Assembly (NCBI GenBank): GCA_029861675.1
Contig: JAOTYV010000013.1
Location: 1-33,412 of the forward strand
DNA: 33,412 nt
Reading direction: 5' to 3'
Source: Alphaproteobacteria bacterium
Lineage (GTDB): Bacteria; Pseudomonadota; Alphaproteobacteria; UBA8366
Shown here: positions 1 to 7,846 of the stretch, one piece after another
Layout of the letters: each line of letters begins with the position of its first letter
Numbering within the stretch: the first letter of the stretch is position 1
Program-made: the position numbers and the translations under genes
Notes under the pieces: generated by a model
The model's input: only the letters and a program-made list of their open reading frames with translations
Databases searched by the model: none
Told to the model about the DNA's origin: nothing

Positions 1-103
1 GCTAGACCAGTTTAATCTGTCCCGGCGCTTGCCGTGGCCGCCGTATTCCCGAGGGAGCGGCTTACCCCGCAATCTTGTTTTGTGATAACGTCATGCAAAG
101 CGC

Positions 104-125
104 GGCGGCGCGGCTCGGCGCCGCC
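104..125 (+). other. GC-rich hairpin upstream of the selenoprotein gene
   Basis: An 8-bp perfect stem (GGCGGCGC at 104-111 with GCGCCGCC at 118-125) closes a 6-nt loop and is followed by CCTTTG. It could be a weak terminator of a gene left of the window or a leader structure. TTGACA at 128-133 just after it resembles a -35 box, but no convincing -10 follows. A second small hairpin (CCGGAA at 145-150, TTCCGG at 154-159) lies in the leader. Confidence 0.3.
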
Positions 126-184
126 CTTTGACACGGCAACCGGCCCGGAATCGTTCCGGCCCACAACAGCAACAGGACAAAACC

Positions 185-1915
185 ATGCAATCGCTGGAAG
201 TCTTTGATCCGTCCGGCGCGACGGAGATCACCCAACTCCACGCGCCAAGGCTGGAGACACTGGAAGGCAAGACCGTCGCCTTGCTTTCCGACGATATGTG
301 GCAAGCGCACAGGATCCTTCCGATGATCCGCGCTCATCTCGAAGAAACCTATTCCGGTATCACCGTGCTGTCCGAGACCGAGTTCCCGATGGGGAATACG
401 GCGATGGACCGGGACGAGACCGCCGACATGCTGGCTGCGCGGGGTGTTGACGCGGTCGTTGTCGGCAACGCCTCTTGAGGCGCCTGCGCAACAGCATGCG
501 GCCGTGCTGCCGCTAGATTAGAAAGCAGGGGCATCCCCACCGTTATCGTGACCCGCGAAGACTTCGTGGGCGTCGTCCGCAACGCGCTTGCGGGGCTGGG
601 CTTCGACCAGGACGCGCCGATGGTCACATTTCCGATCGATCCGTTCCTTGTCGGCAGCGATCTTGCGCCGGTGCAGAATCGGGTCGCGGAATTCGCCGAG
701 GGCCTTCTCGGCTGGAAGGCGCGCGCGGAGAAGACCGGTACGCGGCAACCGCCGAAACTGAGCGTCGAGGCCAACGGTTTCGAGGCGGCGCTCGACAAGA
801 TGAACCGGCAATTCCTGATGAACGCCTGGGGCGATGGTTTGCCCCTGAATGCGCCGACCGAGGATCGGGTCGACTGGATCCTCAAGGGAACGGACCGTCC
901 GCGCGAGTCGCTTGTCGGCAAGATCCTGCCGCGCGGCGGCATCGCTACCGTCGAGACGCTGGCAGTCGCCCTGGGCCTGGCCGGCGGCCGGCCGGAATAT
1001 CTGCCGGTTTTGATCGCGGCCATGGAAGGCATTCTCGATCCGGGTCTGGAGCACGATAAATTCCAGGCGACCTCCGGCAGCACCTTCCCGGTGGTCATCG
1101 TCAATGGTCCGATCGCGCAGAAAATACGGCTCAATTCGGGTTTCGGGTTGCTTGGACCCGATCCGCAACACCCCGCCGGGGCGAGCATCGGGCGGGCCAT
1201 CCGTCTGCTGCTGCAGAATGTCGGGGGCGCGCTGCCCGGCGTCGGCACGATGGCGATGTATGGCGGCATGCGCTACACCAACGCCGTTTTCGCGGAAGAC
1301 GAAGACGGACTCCCCGATGGTTGGGACACCGTCGCCACCGAGCAACATGGCTTTCCGCGCGGCGCAAACGCGGTGACCGTCTATGTGGCGACCGGCGCAT
1401 CGAATGTGATGCGCCGCGGCGTGGGTAAAGAGGCGCCGGACGAGGAAGCGGAACAAAGCCTGCATCGGGTCGCCCGCTATCTGCGCAGCCCGAGCCCGCA
1501 TTACACCCATGGCTGGGCGCATGGCTCGCCGGGGGCGCTGCTGATGTCCCGGGTTGTGGCGAAGCAGCTTGCGGGACTCGGCTGGTCGAAGGCGAAGATC
1601 AAGCAGTTCCTGTGGGAAAAGTCGACCACCCCCCATGCGGAAGTCTGTGAAACCGGCATGAAGCAGTGGATCGAGCAGGCGGCCGAACCGGCGACTGTCG
1701 CATCGGCAACGATGGATCCCTGGCCGATAACCCGCACGCCGGAACAGCTCATCCTGTGCGTGGCCGGCGGCCATCATCCGACCCACAATTTCTGGATGCA
1801 GGGTAATGCCCCGAAAGTCGCGGGAATGATGATCGATCTGCCCGCCAACTGGGACGGATTGATCTCGGAAGCGGATGAGGATCTGGGTTCCTGCGGCGAT
1901 TTGTGTACCATTTGA
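185..1915 (+). CDS. UGSC-family selenoprotein with in-frame UGA (Sec98), 576 aa
   Basis: A single frame runs from ATG 185 to TGA 1913-1915 with one internal TGA at 476-478 (codon 98). No other stop occurs between, and the code on both sides reads as one protein: VVVGNAS-U-GACATAC, then LESRGIPTVIV. This matches the UGSC (seleno)protein pattern, in which Sec or Cys begins a U-G-x-C redox motif. Here U98 pairs with C101, and C105 follows. The start has AGGA at 174-177, 7 nt upstream. Residues 1 to about 180 form the UGSC-like alpha/beta part. The remaining roughly 390 residues are a domain I do not recognise, with the conserved-looking stretch GSTFPVVIVNG and a C-terminal CGDLC. It is probably a cytosolic redox enzyme of unknown substrate. 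Decoding would need SelA, SelB, SelC and SelD, none of which is in this window. The alternative, two separate genes (185-478 and a GTG start at 548), would leave the first ending abruptly at its active site and the second lacking a fold start. Confidence 0.88.
483..529 (+). promoter_or_regulatory. Candidate bacterial SECIS element
   Basis: This hairpin lies just downstream of the in-frame TGA (476-478). A 6-bp stem pairs 492-497 (CAGCAT) with 504-509 (GTGCTG), the last pair being T-G, and closes a 6-nt loop, GCGGCC (498-503). The loop starts with G and begins 20 nt after the TGA. Known bacterial SECIS elements have a guanosine in the first two loop positions and lie about 16-37 nt from the UGA. 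An outer pairing of 483-487 (CCTGC) with 525-529 (GCAGG) could extend it with an internal loop. The structure is read by eye and was not folded computationally. Confidence 0.65.
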
Positions 1916-1939
1916 TCGCCACCGCAGGTCTTAACGATG

Positions 1940-1970
1940 AAACCGGCGAGCCTCGTGCTCGCCGGTTTTG
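1940..1970 (+). terminator. Rho-independent terminator of the selenoprotein gene
   Basis: A perfect stem pairs 1941-1951 (AACCGGCGAGC) with 1957-1967 and closes a 5-nt loop, CTCGT. It is followed by TTTTGTTT and starts 25 bp after the stop codon. The A-rich 5' side makes it able to work weakly in reverse as well. Confidence 0.85.
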
Positions 1971-2004
1971 TTTGGAGCGCGTGACGGCGGCACCGGCCGA
2001 TGCC

Positions 2005-2110
2005 TAGACCATTTCTTGTTTAAATTGACCCAAGTGAAATGGTCTATCATTTTGATTTTACGCAAATACGTCGTCGCGAACCGTTTCGGTTCGCTCGGGA
2101 TTTGCTCTAG
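2005..2110 (+). repeat. Dispersed structured repeat, copy 1
   Basis: About 106 bp. A second copy is present in inverse orientation at 27505-27612. Positions 2058-2107 are identical over 50 bp to the reverse complement of 27508-27557. The left part (2005-2046) matches with four differences, and the short spacer (2047-2057) diverges. The left part has an 11-bp inverted repeat (TAGACCATTTC at 2005-2015, GAAATGGTCTA at 2036-2046). The right part has the hairpin GCGAACC-GTTTC-GGTTCGC (2076-2094). CTAG occurs at both ends (2004-2007 and 2107-2110). It sits between convergent genes, and its right end supplies the stop codon of the chemoreceptor. It may be a REP/MITE-like non-autonomous element. Confidence 0.85.
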
Positions 2111-4551
2111 TTGCCGCGGACCTCCAACAGATAGTGTTGAACCTGTTCCGCGAGGGTTTCCGATTGATGGGTCAGGGCCGAGGCCGCTTCCAGCACCTGG
2201 TGGGCGGCCGCGCCGGTCTCGGCCGCGGCGGCGGTGACGCTGTTGATGTTCTGGCTGACTTCCTGGGCGCCCAGTGATGCCTGATGCACGTTCACCGCAA
2301 TTTCCTGCGTCGCGGCGCCCTGTTCGGTGACGGCGTTGGCAATCGTGGCGGTGATCTCGTGGATTTCGCCGATGGTCTCGCCGATGCTTTGAATCGCGAC
2401 AACCGCATCGCCCGTGGCGTCCTGAATTCCACTGATTTGTTCGGCGATTTCCCCGGTTGCCTGGGCGGTCTGGTTGGCGAGATTTTTGACTTCGGACGCA
2501 ACCACGGCAAACCCCTTGCCCGCTTCGCCGGCGCGCGCGGCCTCGATCGTAGCGTTGAGCGCGAGGAGATTGGTCCGTTCCGCGACGTCGCTGATCATAT
2601 TCACGATCTCGCCGATTCGTTGCGCCGCGTCCGCGAGGCTCCGCACCGTACCGTTGGTGCGCTTTGCCTCCTCGTTCGCCTTGATCGCGATGGCCGAGGA
2701 TTGGTTCACCTGCCGGCCGATTTCGGCGACGGAAACCGCAAGCTGTTCGGTTGCCGAGGCGACGCTATGGACATTCGTCGCGGCTTCGTCGACCGCGGAG
2801 GCGACGGCGGTCGCCCGCTCGTTGGTGGCGTCCACCGCATGGGACATCGCCTTCGCCGTAGCCTCCATCTGAGTTGCCGAGGAGGATACGGTCTCGACCA
2901 CCTTCATGACGCTGTCTTCGAAGGTGTTGGCGAGGTTCACCCGTTCGGTGATGACGTACCAGGTCATCATGGGGCCGATATACGCGCCCGCACGGTCGCG
3001 GATGGCGGAAATTTTCACGGCGAGGTGCTCATCGCCGAACTTCAACATCGTGCTATGCGGCAGATTGTCCGGGTCGGACAGGATGCGGCGCGGATGGGTC
3101 GGATCTTCGTGAAATATGTCGATCGATTGACCGACGACGTTATCGACACCCGGCGGGAGCAGTTCCTTGAACTTGGACAGCGTGTCGCGGATCGCCTTGT
3201 TGGTATAGTCGATGACGAAATCGTCGGCGCCGCAGGTCATCACGCTGATCGGCATTTCCTCTACCATTTGGCCGAGTTTGAACGCTGTCGCGGTTTCGTC
3301 CCGCAACACCAAGGCGGCCCGGCTCATGACGCCGATCTCGTCCTGCCGGCCGATGTCGGGAAATTCGATGCTGGTGTCCTGGTTTGCGAGCCGGGTCAAC
3401 ACATCCGCCATACGCCGGATCGGGCCGCTGATGCCGCGGCTTACCATGAATCCGATTGCGCCGGTGACGATCAGGATAACCGTGCCAACCAAGGCCAGAA
3501 CCATTGCCATGGAATTCGATGACGCCAGGATTTCACTCATCGCCTTTTCCGAAACCACGACAAAGCTCGTCCCTTGGAACGAAATCGGCCGGAAGGCGGA
3601 GGCGACCGCGGCGCCGCGGTAGTTGGTAAGCTGAACGACGCCGGAATTTCCGTTCAGTCCGTTGCGCACGGCGTCTGACGCGACGCGTTGCCTGAGCGCG
3701 GTCCGTTCGCCGTTGCGCTGAGGATCGCTGCGCATGATCATGTCCGGGCCGACAAGATATGTTTCGCCGGTTTTTCCCATACCCGCGGGCGCGTTCAATA
3801 TCTCGTTGATGGCGGTGACCGAAACGCGGAACGCCAGAACGCCTTCCAGGCGCCCTTGCCTGTCGAGCATCGGCGTTGCGATGAAGTTGACGGCTGCGCC
3901 GGCCGGACCGTATTTGGCAAGATCGAGAAAACTCACATGGCCGCGGCGCGGCGTGTCGCGGGCCGAACGGAACGCCTTAGCGAGCGCGCTGTCCCGCCAG
4001 GGGCCGGTGAGCACGTTGGTCGCGAAATCGCGTTCCTTGTATACCGTGTAGATCAGGTTGCCTTGCGGGTCGAACAGGTAGACGTCGTAAAAATCCCGGC
4101 TGCTCGCAAAATTATAGAGTCTCCGGTGGTGCTTCCGATGTGCCGCGCTGTAGAGCGAGCTATCCTCCGCGGCTTCGAGCACCTGCTTGTCGCCCGCCGG
4201 ATAGGGATTTTTATCGATGTAGAGGGATTGCAGTTTGGTCGCCGGGTTTTCGAGTTCGGTCCAGCCGATCTTGAATTCATCCAGCGCACGCTTGATTTGC
4301 GGGTCGGCGCCCGCTGTTTTGACATCGGTTGTAATACGCAGGAAATATGATTCTAAGGCAATATTACGCGCTTGATTGATTGCCGCGAGCGATTCCAAGG
4401 CTGCTTTGGAAATACTGCTCGACCCATAGAATTGAGCGATCATCCCGGTACATAGGATGGCGAGTCCCGTTAGCACCACGATGATGGCTGGGATTTTTAG
4501 AGCGATCGTGATTCGTCCCGGCGTTGGAACGACAAGTCTGGGCTTCAACAT
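2107..4551 (-). CDS. Methyl-accepting chemotaxis protein with dCache-like sensor, HAMP and PAS-like domains, 814 aa
   Basis: An inner-membrane chemoreceptor that would signal to CheA/CheW. Segments read in order: TM1 at about 18-42, a large periplasmic dCache-type sensor at about 43-345, TM2 at about 347-371, HAMP at about 370-422, a cytoplasmic PAS-like region at about 427-540, and a methyl-accepting signalling domain at about 545-805. The hairpin tip carries the conserved signature ERTNLLALNATIEAARAGE followed by GFAVVASEVKNLA (about 658-690). The ligand is unknown. The start is ATG 4551 with no clear Shine-Dalgarno. The 146-bp AT-rich upstream gap contains TTGACA (4608-4603 on the minus strand) but no good -10. 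The stop TAG (2107-2109) lies within the terminal CTAG of the repeat. No cheA, cheW, cheR or cheB is nearby, so it is an orphan receptor. Confidence 0.95.
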   Translation of the reverse strand: MLKPRLVVPTPGRITIALKIPAIIVVLTGLAILCTGMIAQFYGSSSISKAALESLAAINQARNIALESYFLRITTDVKTAGADPQIKRALDEFKIGWTELENPATKLQSLYIDKNPYPAGDKQVLEAAEDSSLYSAAHRKHHRRLYNFASSRDFYDVYLFDPQGNLIYTVYKERDFATNVLTGPWRDSALAKAFRSARDTPRRGHVSFLDLAKYGPAGAAVNFIATPMLDRQGRLEGVLAFRVSVTAINEILNAPAGMGKTGETYLVGPDMIMRSDPQRNGERTALRQRVASDAVRNGLNGNSGVVQLTNYRGAAVASAFRPISFQGTSFVVVSEKAMSEILASSNSMAMVLALVGTVILIVTGAIGFMVSRGISGPIRRMADVLTRLANQDTSIEFPDIGRQDEIGVMSRAALVLRDETATAFKLGQMVEEMPISVMTCGADDFVIDYTNKAIRDTLSKFKELLPPGVDNVVGQSIDIFHEDPTHPRRILSDPDNLPHSTMLKFGDEHLAVKISAIRDRAGAYIGPMMTWYVITERVNLANTFEDSVMKVVETVSSSATQMEATAKAMSHAVDATNERATAVASAVDEAATNVHSVASATEQLAVSVAEIGRQVNQSSAIAIKANEEAKRTNGTVRSLADAAQRIGEIVNMISDVAERTNLLALNATIEAARAGEAGKGFAVVASEVKNLANQTAQATGEIAEQISGIQDATGDAVVAIQSIGETIGEIHEITATIANAVTEQGAATQEIAVNVHQASLGAQEVSQNINSVTAAAAETGAAAHQVLEAASALTHQSETLAEQVQHYLLEVRGN

Positions 4552-4697
4552 TCTGTTTGGGCGCCGATGTCGTAAAGTTGAACAAGAGAGTTAACAGAAA
4601 TCTGTCAATAGAAAGTAAAGCCACATGTATCAACCATGAGGCGTACTTTTGTTTCAATGATTGCAATATCTTGAAAAATTTACCGCTTAACGGGATT

Positions 4698-5909
4698 TTA
4701 GCGCTGCGGGATAGCCCCGATGCTTCCATGGGCGCGGCGGATTGCGGCGAAGAACAGGGCGCCGATGCACAGACTGCCGATTTGCAGGTGGGTCGTCTCG
4801 GCGACGCCGACCGTGACCAGCGGCATCAACCAGGCGAGCGCCAAGATTTCCCGTTCCGCCGGCAGCCAGCCCCGCACATAGCCGTCCATTGCCAGCAGCG
4901 CGATGGGAATCGCAAGCAGCGCGAGGTCGTAGTTGAAGACATAGGGCGTTGCCAGCAGACTGCCGGCGACCAATACCGCCGCCCGGAGCGGCAACGCCGG
5001 GCGGCGCCACCAAATGATGCCGACGGCGACGGCCACGGCGATCGACAACACAATCTGTGCGCCGTAGGCGACGCCAATGCCGGCGCCGGCAAGACGCAGC
5101 GTGGCGTAGAGGCTTTGGAATTTTGTCCAACTAATCAACTGGTTGTCGAGTACGCCGCGGACTACGGGAAGATTGTCGAAGAAGGCGATCCACACCTCGG
5201 TTCCCAAGGCGGCAGCGCTGACCAGCGCCAGGCCAATTGTCGTGGCGGCCGCGGCCGCGAATGTGATCCAATGGCGGCCGCACACCAAGGCGAGCGGAAT
5301 GAGCAAACCGAGATGGGGCTTGTAGCTGAGCATGCCGATTAAGATGCCGGCAAGGACCGGTTTCCGTTCCAGGTTCATCAAGGCGCCGCCGAACAGAAAG
5401 GCGGTCAGGAAGGCGTTCTGACCTTGCATCATGTTGACGAAACTGGCGGGAAAGGCGAGCAGCAGCACCATTGTCTGCGGCTGCGGGGCCATTTTCCGGA
5501 TGACCGAGGCAAAGGCGAGGAAGGTTCCGACGCCCCATATCAAATAAGCCCACAAATACGGGATGGCCGCCAAGGGCAGGATCATGAGCAGAAACGTTGG
5601 CGGATAGTGCCAAAGATAGAGTTTTTGATTGCCGGGCACGGCAAGAGTCTGGGCGGCGGACATTTTGGCCGCGTCGAAGACATCGGCCGGATTGCCGTCG
5701 ATCGCCAAGTTTGCGCCGCTCCAAAAGGTAATGAAATCATAGCCGAGCGGTTTGTCGCGCGGGTCGAGCATATCGGTGGACTGGCTCACCCAGAGCAGGG
5801 CAGCGAGGACGTAGACGGCCAGGAATATGATCGGGTAGACGGACAGCCGTTGCGCGTTCAGGAAATGGCCGCCAATCGCCTTGGCGTCCGGGGTATGCTG
5901 TGCCGTCAT
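4698..5909 (-). CDS. GT87-like (DUF2029) integral membrane glycosyltransferase, 403 aa
   Basis: A polytopic membrane protein with around ten hydrophobic helices. The first periplasmic loop has the hallmarks of the GT87/DUF2029 family, which uses polyprenyl-phosphate-linked sugars (as in mannosyltransferases of the GT-C fold): an acidic region with DPRDKPLGYDFITFWSGA, then YLWHYPPTFLLM before the next helices. GT-C enzymes typically place catalytic acidic residues in this first loop. The acceptor and sugar cannot be told from sequence. Length fits the family. ATG at 5909 lies 70 bp from the divergent DUF1194 gene. The downstream chemoreceptor on the same strand begins 146 bp after the stop and probably has its own promoter. 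Confidence 0.8.
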   Translation of the reverse strand: MTAQHTPDAKAIGGHFLNAQRLSVYPIIFLAVYVLAALLWVSQSTDMLDPRDKPLGYDFITFWSGANLAIDGNPADVFDAAKMSAAQTLAVPGNQKLYLWHYPPTFLLMILPLAAIPYLWAYLIWGVGTFLAFASVIRKMAPQPQTMVLLLAFPASFVNMMQGQNAFLTAFLFGGALMNLERKPVLAGILIGMLSYKPHLGLLIPLALVCGRHWITFAAAAATTIGLALVSAAALGTEVWIAFFDNLPVVRGVLDNQLISWTKFQSLYATLRLAGAGIGVAYGAQIVLSIAVAVAVGIIWWRRPALPLRAAVLVAGSLLATPYVFNYDLALLAIPIALLAMDGYVRGWLPAEREILALAWLMPLVTVGVAETTHLQIGSLCIGALFFAAIRRAHGSIGAIPQR

Positions 5910-5979
5910 GTGCTATTTCTCAGATTCTCGGGATTGCCCGGTATCACGTCTTCCGACCGTAATCGCCAATGCTTTTGAA

Positions 5980-6819
5980 ATGGTAAAGGTCCGGCGGCTC
6001 GGGGCGGTTTTTGCCGGACTGTGCGCCTTTTGGCTGATCGCGGGCGGCTGGACGCCGGTGAAGGCGGCCGAGCCGGTCGATCTGGCGCTGCTCGTCGCCG
6101 TCGACGTGTCGGACAGCATCGATACGCGGGAAGCGCGGCTGCAGCGGGACGGGTATATCGCCGCGCTGAACGACCCGGCGGTGCTGGCAGCGATTCGCTC
6201 CGGCGGGCGGCGACGGATTGCCCTGAGCTACGTGGAGTGGGCCGGATTTGGTCATTACAAGGTAGTGGTCGATTGGCGCTTGGTCGGCAGCGCGGCGGAT
6301 GCGCAAGCCTTTGCGGCGGCGCTGGCGCAGGCGCCGGTCGGCTCCCGGCGGCGCACGTCGATCAGCGATGCGATCCTGAAGTCGTTGAACCATCTCGCGA
6401 AAAACCCGCATCCGGCCCTGCGGCGCATTATCGATATTTCCGGCGACGGCCCGAACAATCACGGTCCGCTGGTGACCATCGCGCGGGATCGGGCGGTCGC
6501 CGCGGGTATCACGGTCAATGGCCTGCCGATCCGCCCCAACCCGTCGGAGACCGAGACCCACGGTGCGATCCTCGATATCGATCTCTATTATCAGGACTGC
6601 GTGATCGGCGGTCCCGGCGCTTTTGTCGTGCTGGCGAACGGATTCGATGATTTCGCCGAAGCGGTGCGCCGCAAATTTATCCTGGAGATTGCTGCCACCC
6701 CAGCGGCGGGCGGCGGGTGGAGCAAGGCGCGCATTCTTCCGGCGGCCGCGACCGAACGGCCCTCCTGCAACATCGGCGAATGGCTATGGTTTAGTGCGCC
6801 GGTAGCACCGCGGCGATGA
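5980..6819 (+). CDS. Secreted DUF1194 (vWA-like) protein, 279 aa
   Basis: The N-terminus is a good Sec signal peptide with a likely cleavage after TPVKA (about residue 29). It is followed by LLVAVDVSDSID, a DxSxS metal-ion-dependent adhesion site as in von Willebrand A domains. Later stretches such as IDISGDGPNNHG and the C-terminal FVVLANGFDDFAEAVRRK fit the DUF1194 family common in alphaproteobacteria. It should be periplasmic or exported; the partner and role are unknown. I chose ATG 5980 because it places the signal peptide at the N-terminus. The frame is open upstream to 5881, but that extension overlaps the divergent gene and does not resemble a leader. It converges on the MDR oxidoreductase gene, with 16 bp between stops. 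Confidence 0.85.
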   Translation: MVKVRRLGAVFAGLCAFWLIAGGWTPVKAAEPVDLALLVAVDVSDSIDTREARLQRDGYIAALNDPAVLAAIRSGGRRRIALSYVEWAGFGHYKVVVDWRLVGSAADAQAFAAALAQAPVGSRRRTSISDAILKSLNHLAKNPHPALRRIIDISGDGPNNHGPLVTIARDRAVAAGITVNGLPIRPNPSETETHGAILDIDLYYQDCVIGGPGAFVVLANGFDDFAEAVRRKFILEIAATPAAGGGWSKARILPAAATERPSCNIGEWLWFSAPVAPRR

Positions 6820-6835
6820 CCGTTTGGGGGGCGGG

Positions 6836-7819
6836 TCAGCCGATATCCAACACCACATTGCCGATCACCGAACCGCTCTCGACGGCCTCATGGGCCGCGA
6901 CAATTTCGGTGAGCGGATAACGCCGAGCGATCGCGTGTTTCAGCCGGCCCGCTGCAAGCAGCGATGTAACATCGGCGATGGTGGCGGCGAATTGCTCGCG
7001 GCTCAACGCATAGACGAGGATGAACCGCATGGTCACGTTCTTGTTGCGAAGATCGCGCACCGGGATCGTCGCGGTCGCGTTCTTCGCGCCGTAACTGGCA
7101 ATAGTGCCGGATGGGGCAATCAGACCGGGCAACAGCCTCGCGTTTACCGTGGTGTCGACATCGATGATGCGATCGGCGCCGCGGCCGGCGGTTATGTCCA
7201 TAAGCCGCAGGGCGACGTCATCCGTGCGATAGTTGATCGTGTGGTCGGCGCCCGCATTGCTGGCATGCGCCGCCTTTTCATCCGAACTGACGGTGGCGAT
7301 TACGGTGGCCCCTTTCAACTTGGCGATCTGCACCGCGTAGTGACCGACCGCGCCCGCCCCGCCGCAAACCAGGACCGCCCGGCCGGCAACCGGGTCATCC
7401 CCGGCCACCGCGTGATAGGCGGTAAGCACCGGGACGCCGAGACAGGCGCCGGCGGCGAAGTCGGTCTTCTCGGGTAAGGACACGGTCAACTGTTCGGGCA
7501 GCGCGACATATTCGGCCGCGGTGCCGAAGGGCCGCATGAATTGCGCGTTGTGGACCCAGACCCGCCGGCCGAGCCGGTCGCCCGGGACGCCGTCGCCCAG
7601 CATGTCGATGACGCCGGCGCCGTCGCTGTGCGGAATGACGCGTTGATGACCCGTGTTGCGGCCGGTCGCGCCGGCGCGCGATTTGGTGTCGGACGGATTG
7701 ACCCCCGATGTCTCCAGCCGGACCCTGACTTCGCCGGGGCCCGGCTCGGGCGCCGCCATCTCGCCCAGTGTGAAGACATCGCGCGCCCGGCCGGTGACGG
7801 TATACCAGGCAGCGCGCAT
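6836..7819 (-). CDS. Quinone-oxidoreductase-like MDR family enzyme, 327 aa
   Basis: A medium-chain dehydrogenase/reductase resembling NADPH:quinone reductase. The N-terminal GroES-like part reads MRAAWYTVTGRA, then GEVRVRLETSGVNPSDTK. The nucleotide-binding Rossmann part has VCGGAGAVGHYAVQIAK, the usual AxGxxG-type fingerprint for NADP(H). No structural-zinc cysteine cluster is seen, which fits the zinc-free quinone reductase branch. I prefer ATG 7819, since MRAAWYT is the typical family start; an in-frame TTG at 7831 would add four residues. It lies 27 bp downstream of the FadJ-like gene on the same strand and is probably cotranscribed with it. The substrate may be a quinone or an enoyl compound. 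Confidence 0.88.
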   Translation of the reverse strand: MRAAWYTVTGRARDVFTLGEMAAPEPGPGEVRVRLETSGVNPSDTKSRAGATGRNTGHQRVIPHSDGAGVIDMLGDGVPGDRLGRRVWVHNAQFMRPFGTAAEYVALPEQLTVSLPEKTDFAAGACLGVPVLTAYHAVAGDDPVAGRAVLVCGGAGAVGHYAVQIAKLKGATVIATVSSDEKAAHASNAGADHTINYRTDDVALRLMDITAGRGADRIIDVDTTVNARLLPGLIAPSGTIASYGAKNATATIPVRDLRNKNVTMRFILVYALSREQFAATIADVTSLLAAGRLKHAIARRYPLTEIVAAHEAVESGSVIGNVVLDIG

Positions 7820-7846
7820 GGGTGTGCTCAAAACGGCGGCGCCGCT

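Noticed and set aside
2..25. Degenerate third copy of the dispersed repeat at the left edge (CTAGACCA, then a GTTTAA...CCC-like stretch)
   Set aside because: The match is short, needs a 6-bp gap and lacks the conserved 50-bp block. It could be chance; sequence left of the window would decide.
548..1915. Separate gene starting at GTG 548 downstream of a short gene ending at 478
   Set aside because: The two lie in the same frame with no stop between except the TGA. The bridging codons encode the conserved UxxC and ACG residues, and no Shine-Dalgarno precedes 548.
1913..1990. Second Sec codon at the terminal TGA of the UGSC protein
   Set aside because: The frame stays open only briefly and runs through the rho-independent terminator stem at 1941-1967, so this TGA is the true stop.
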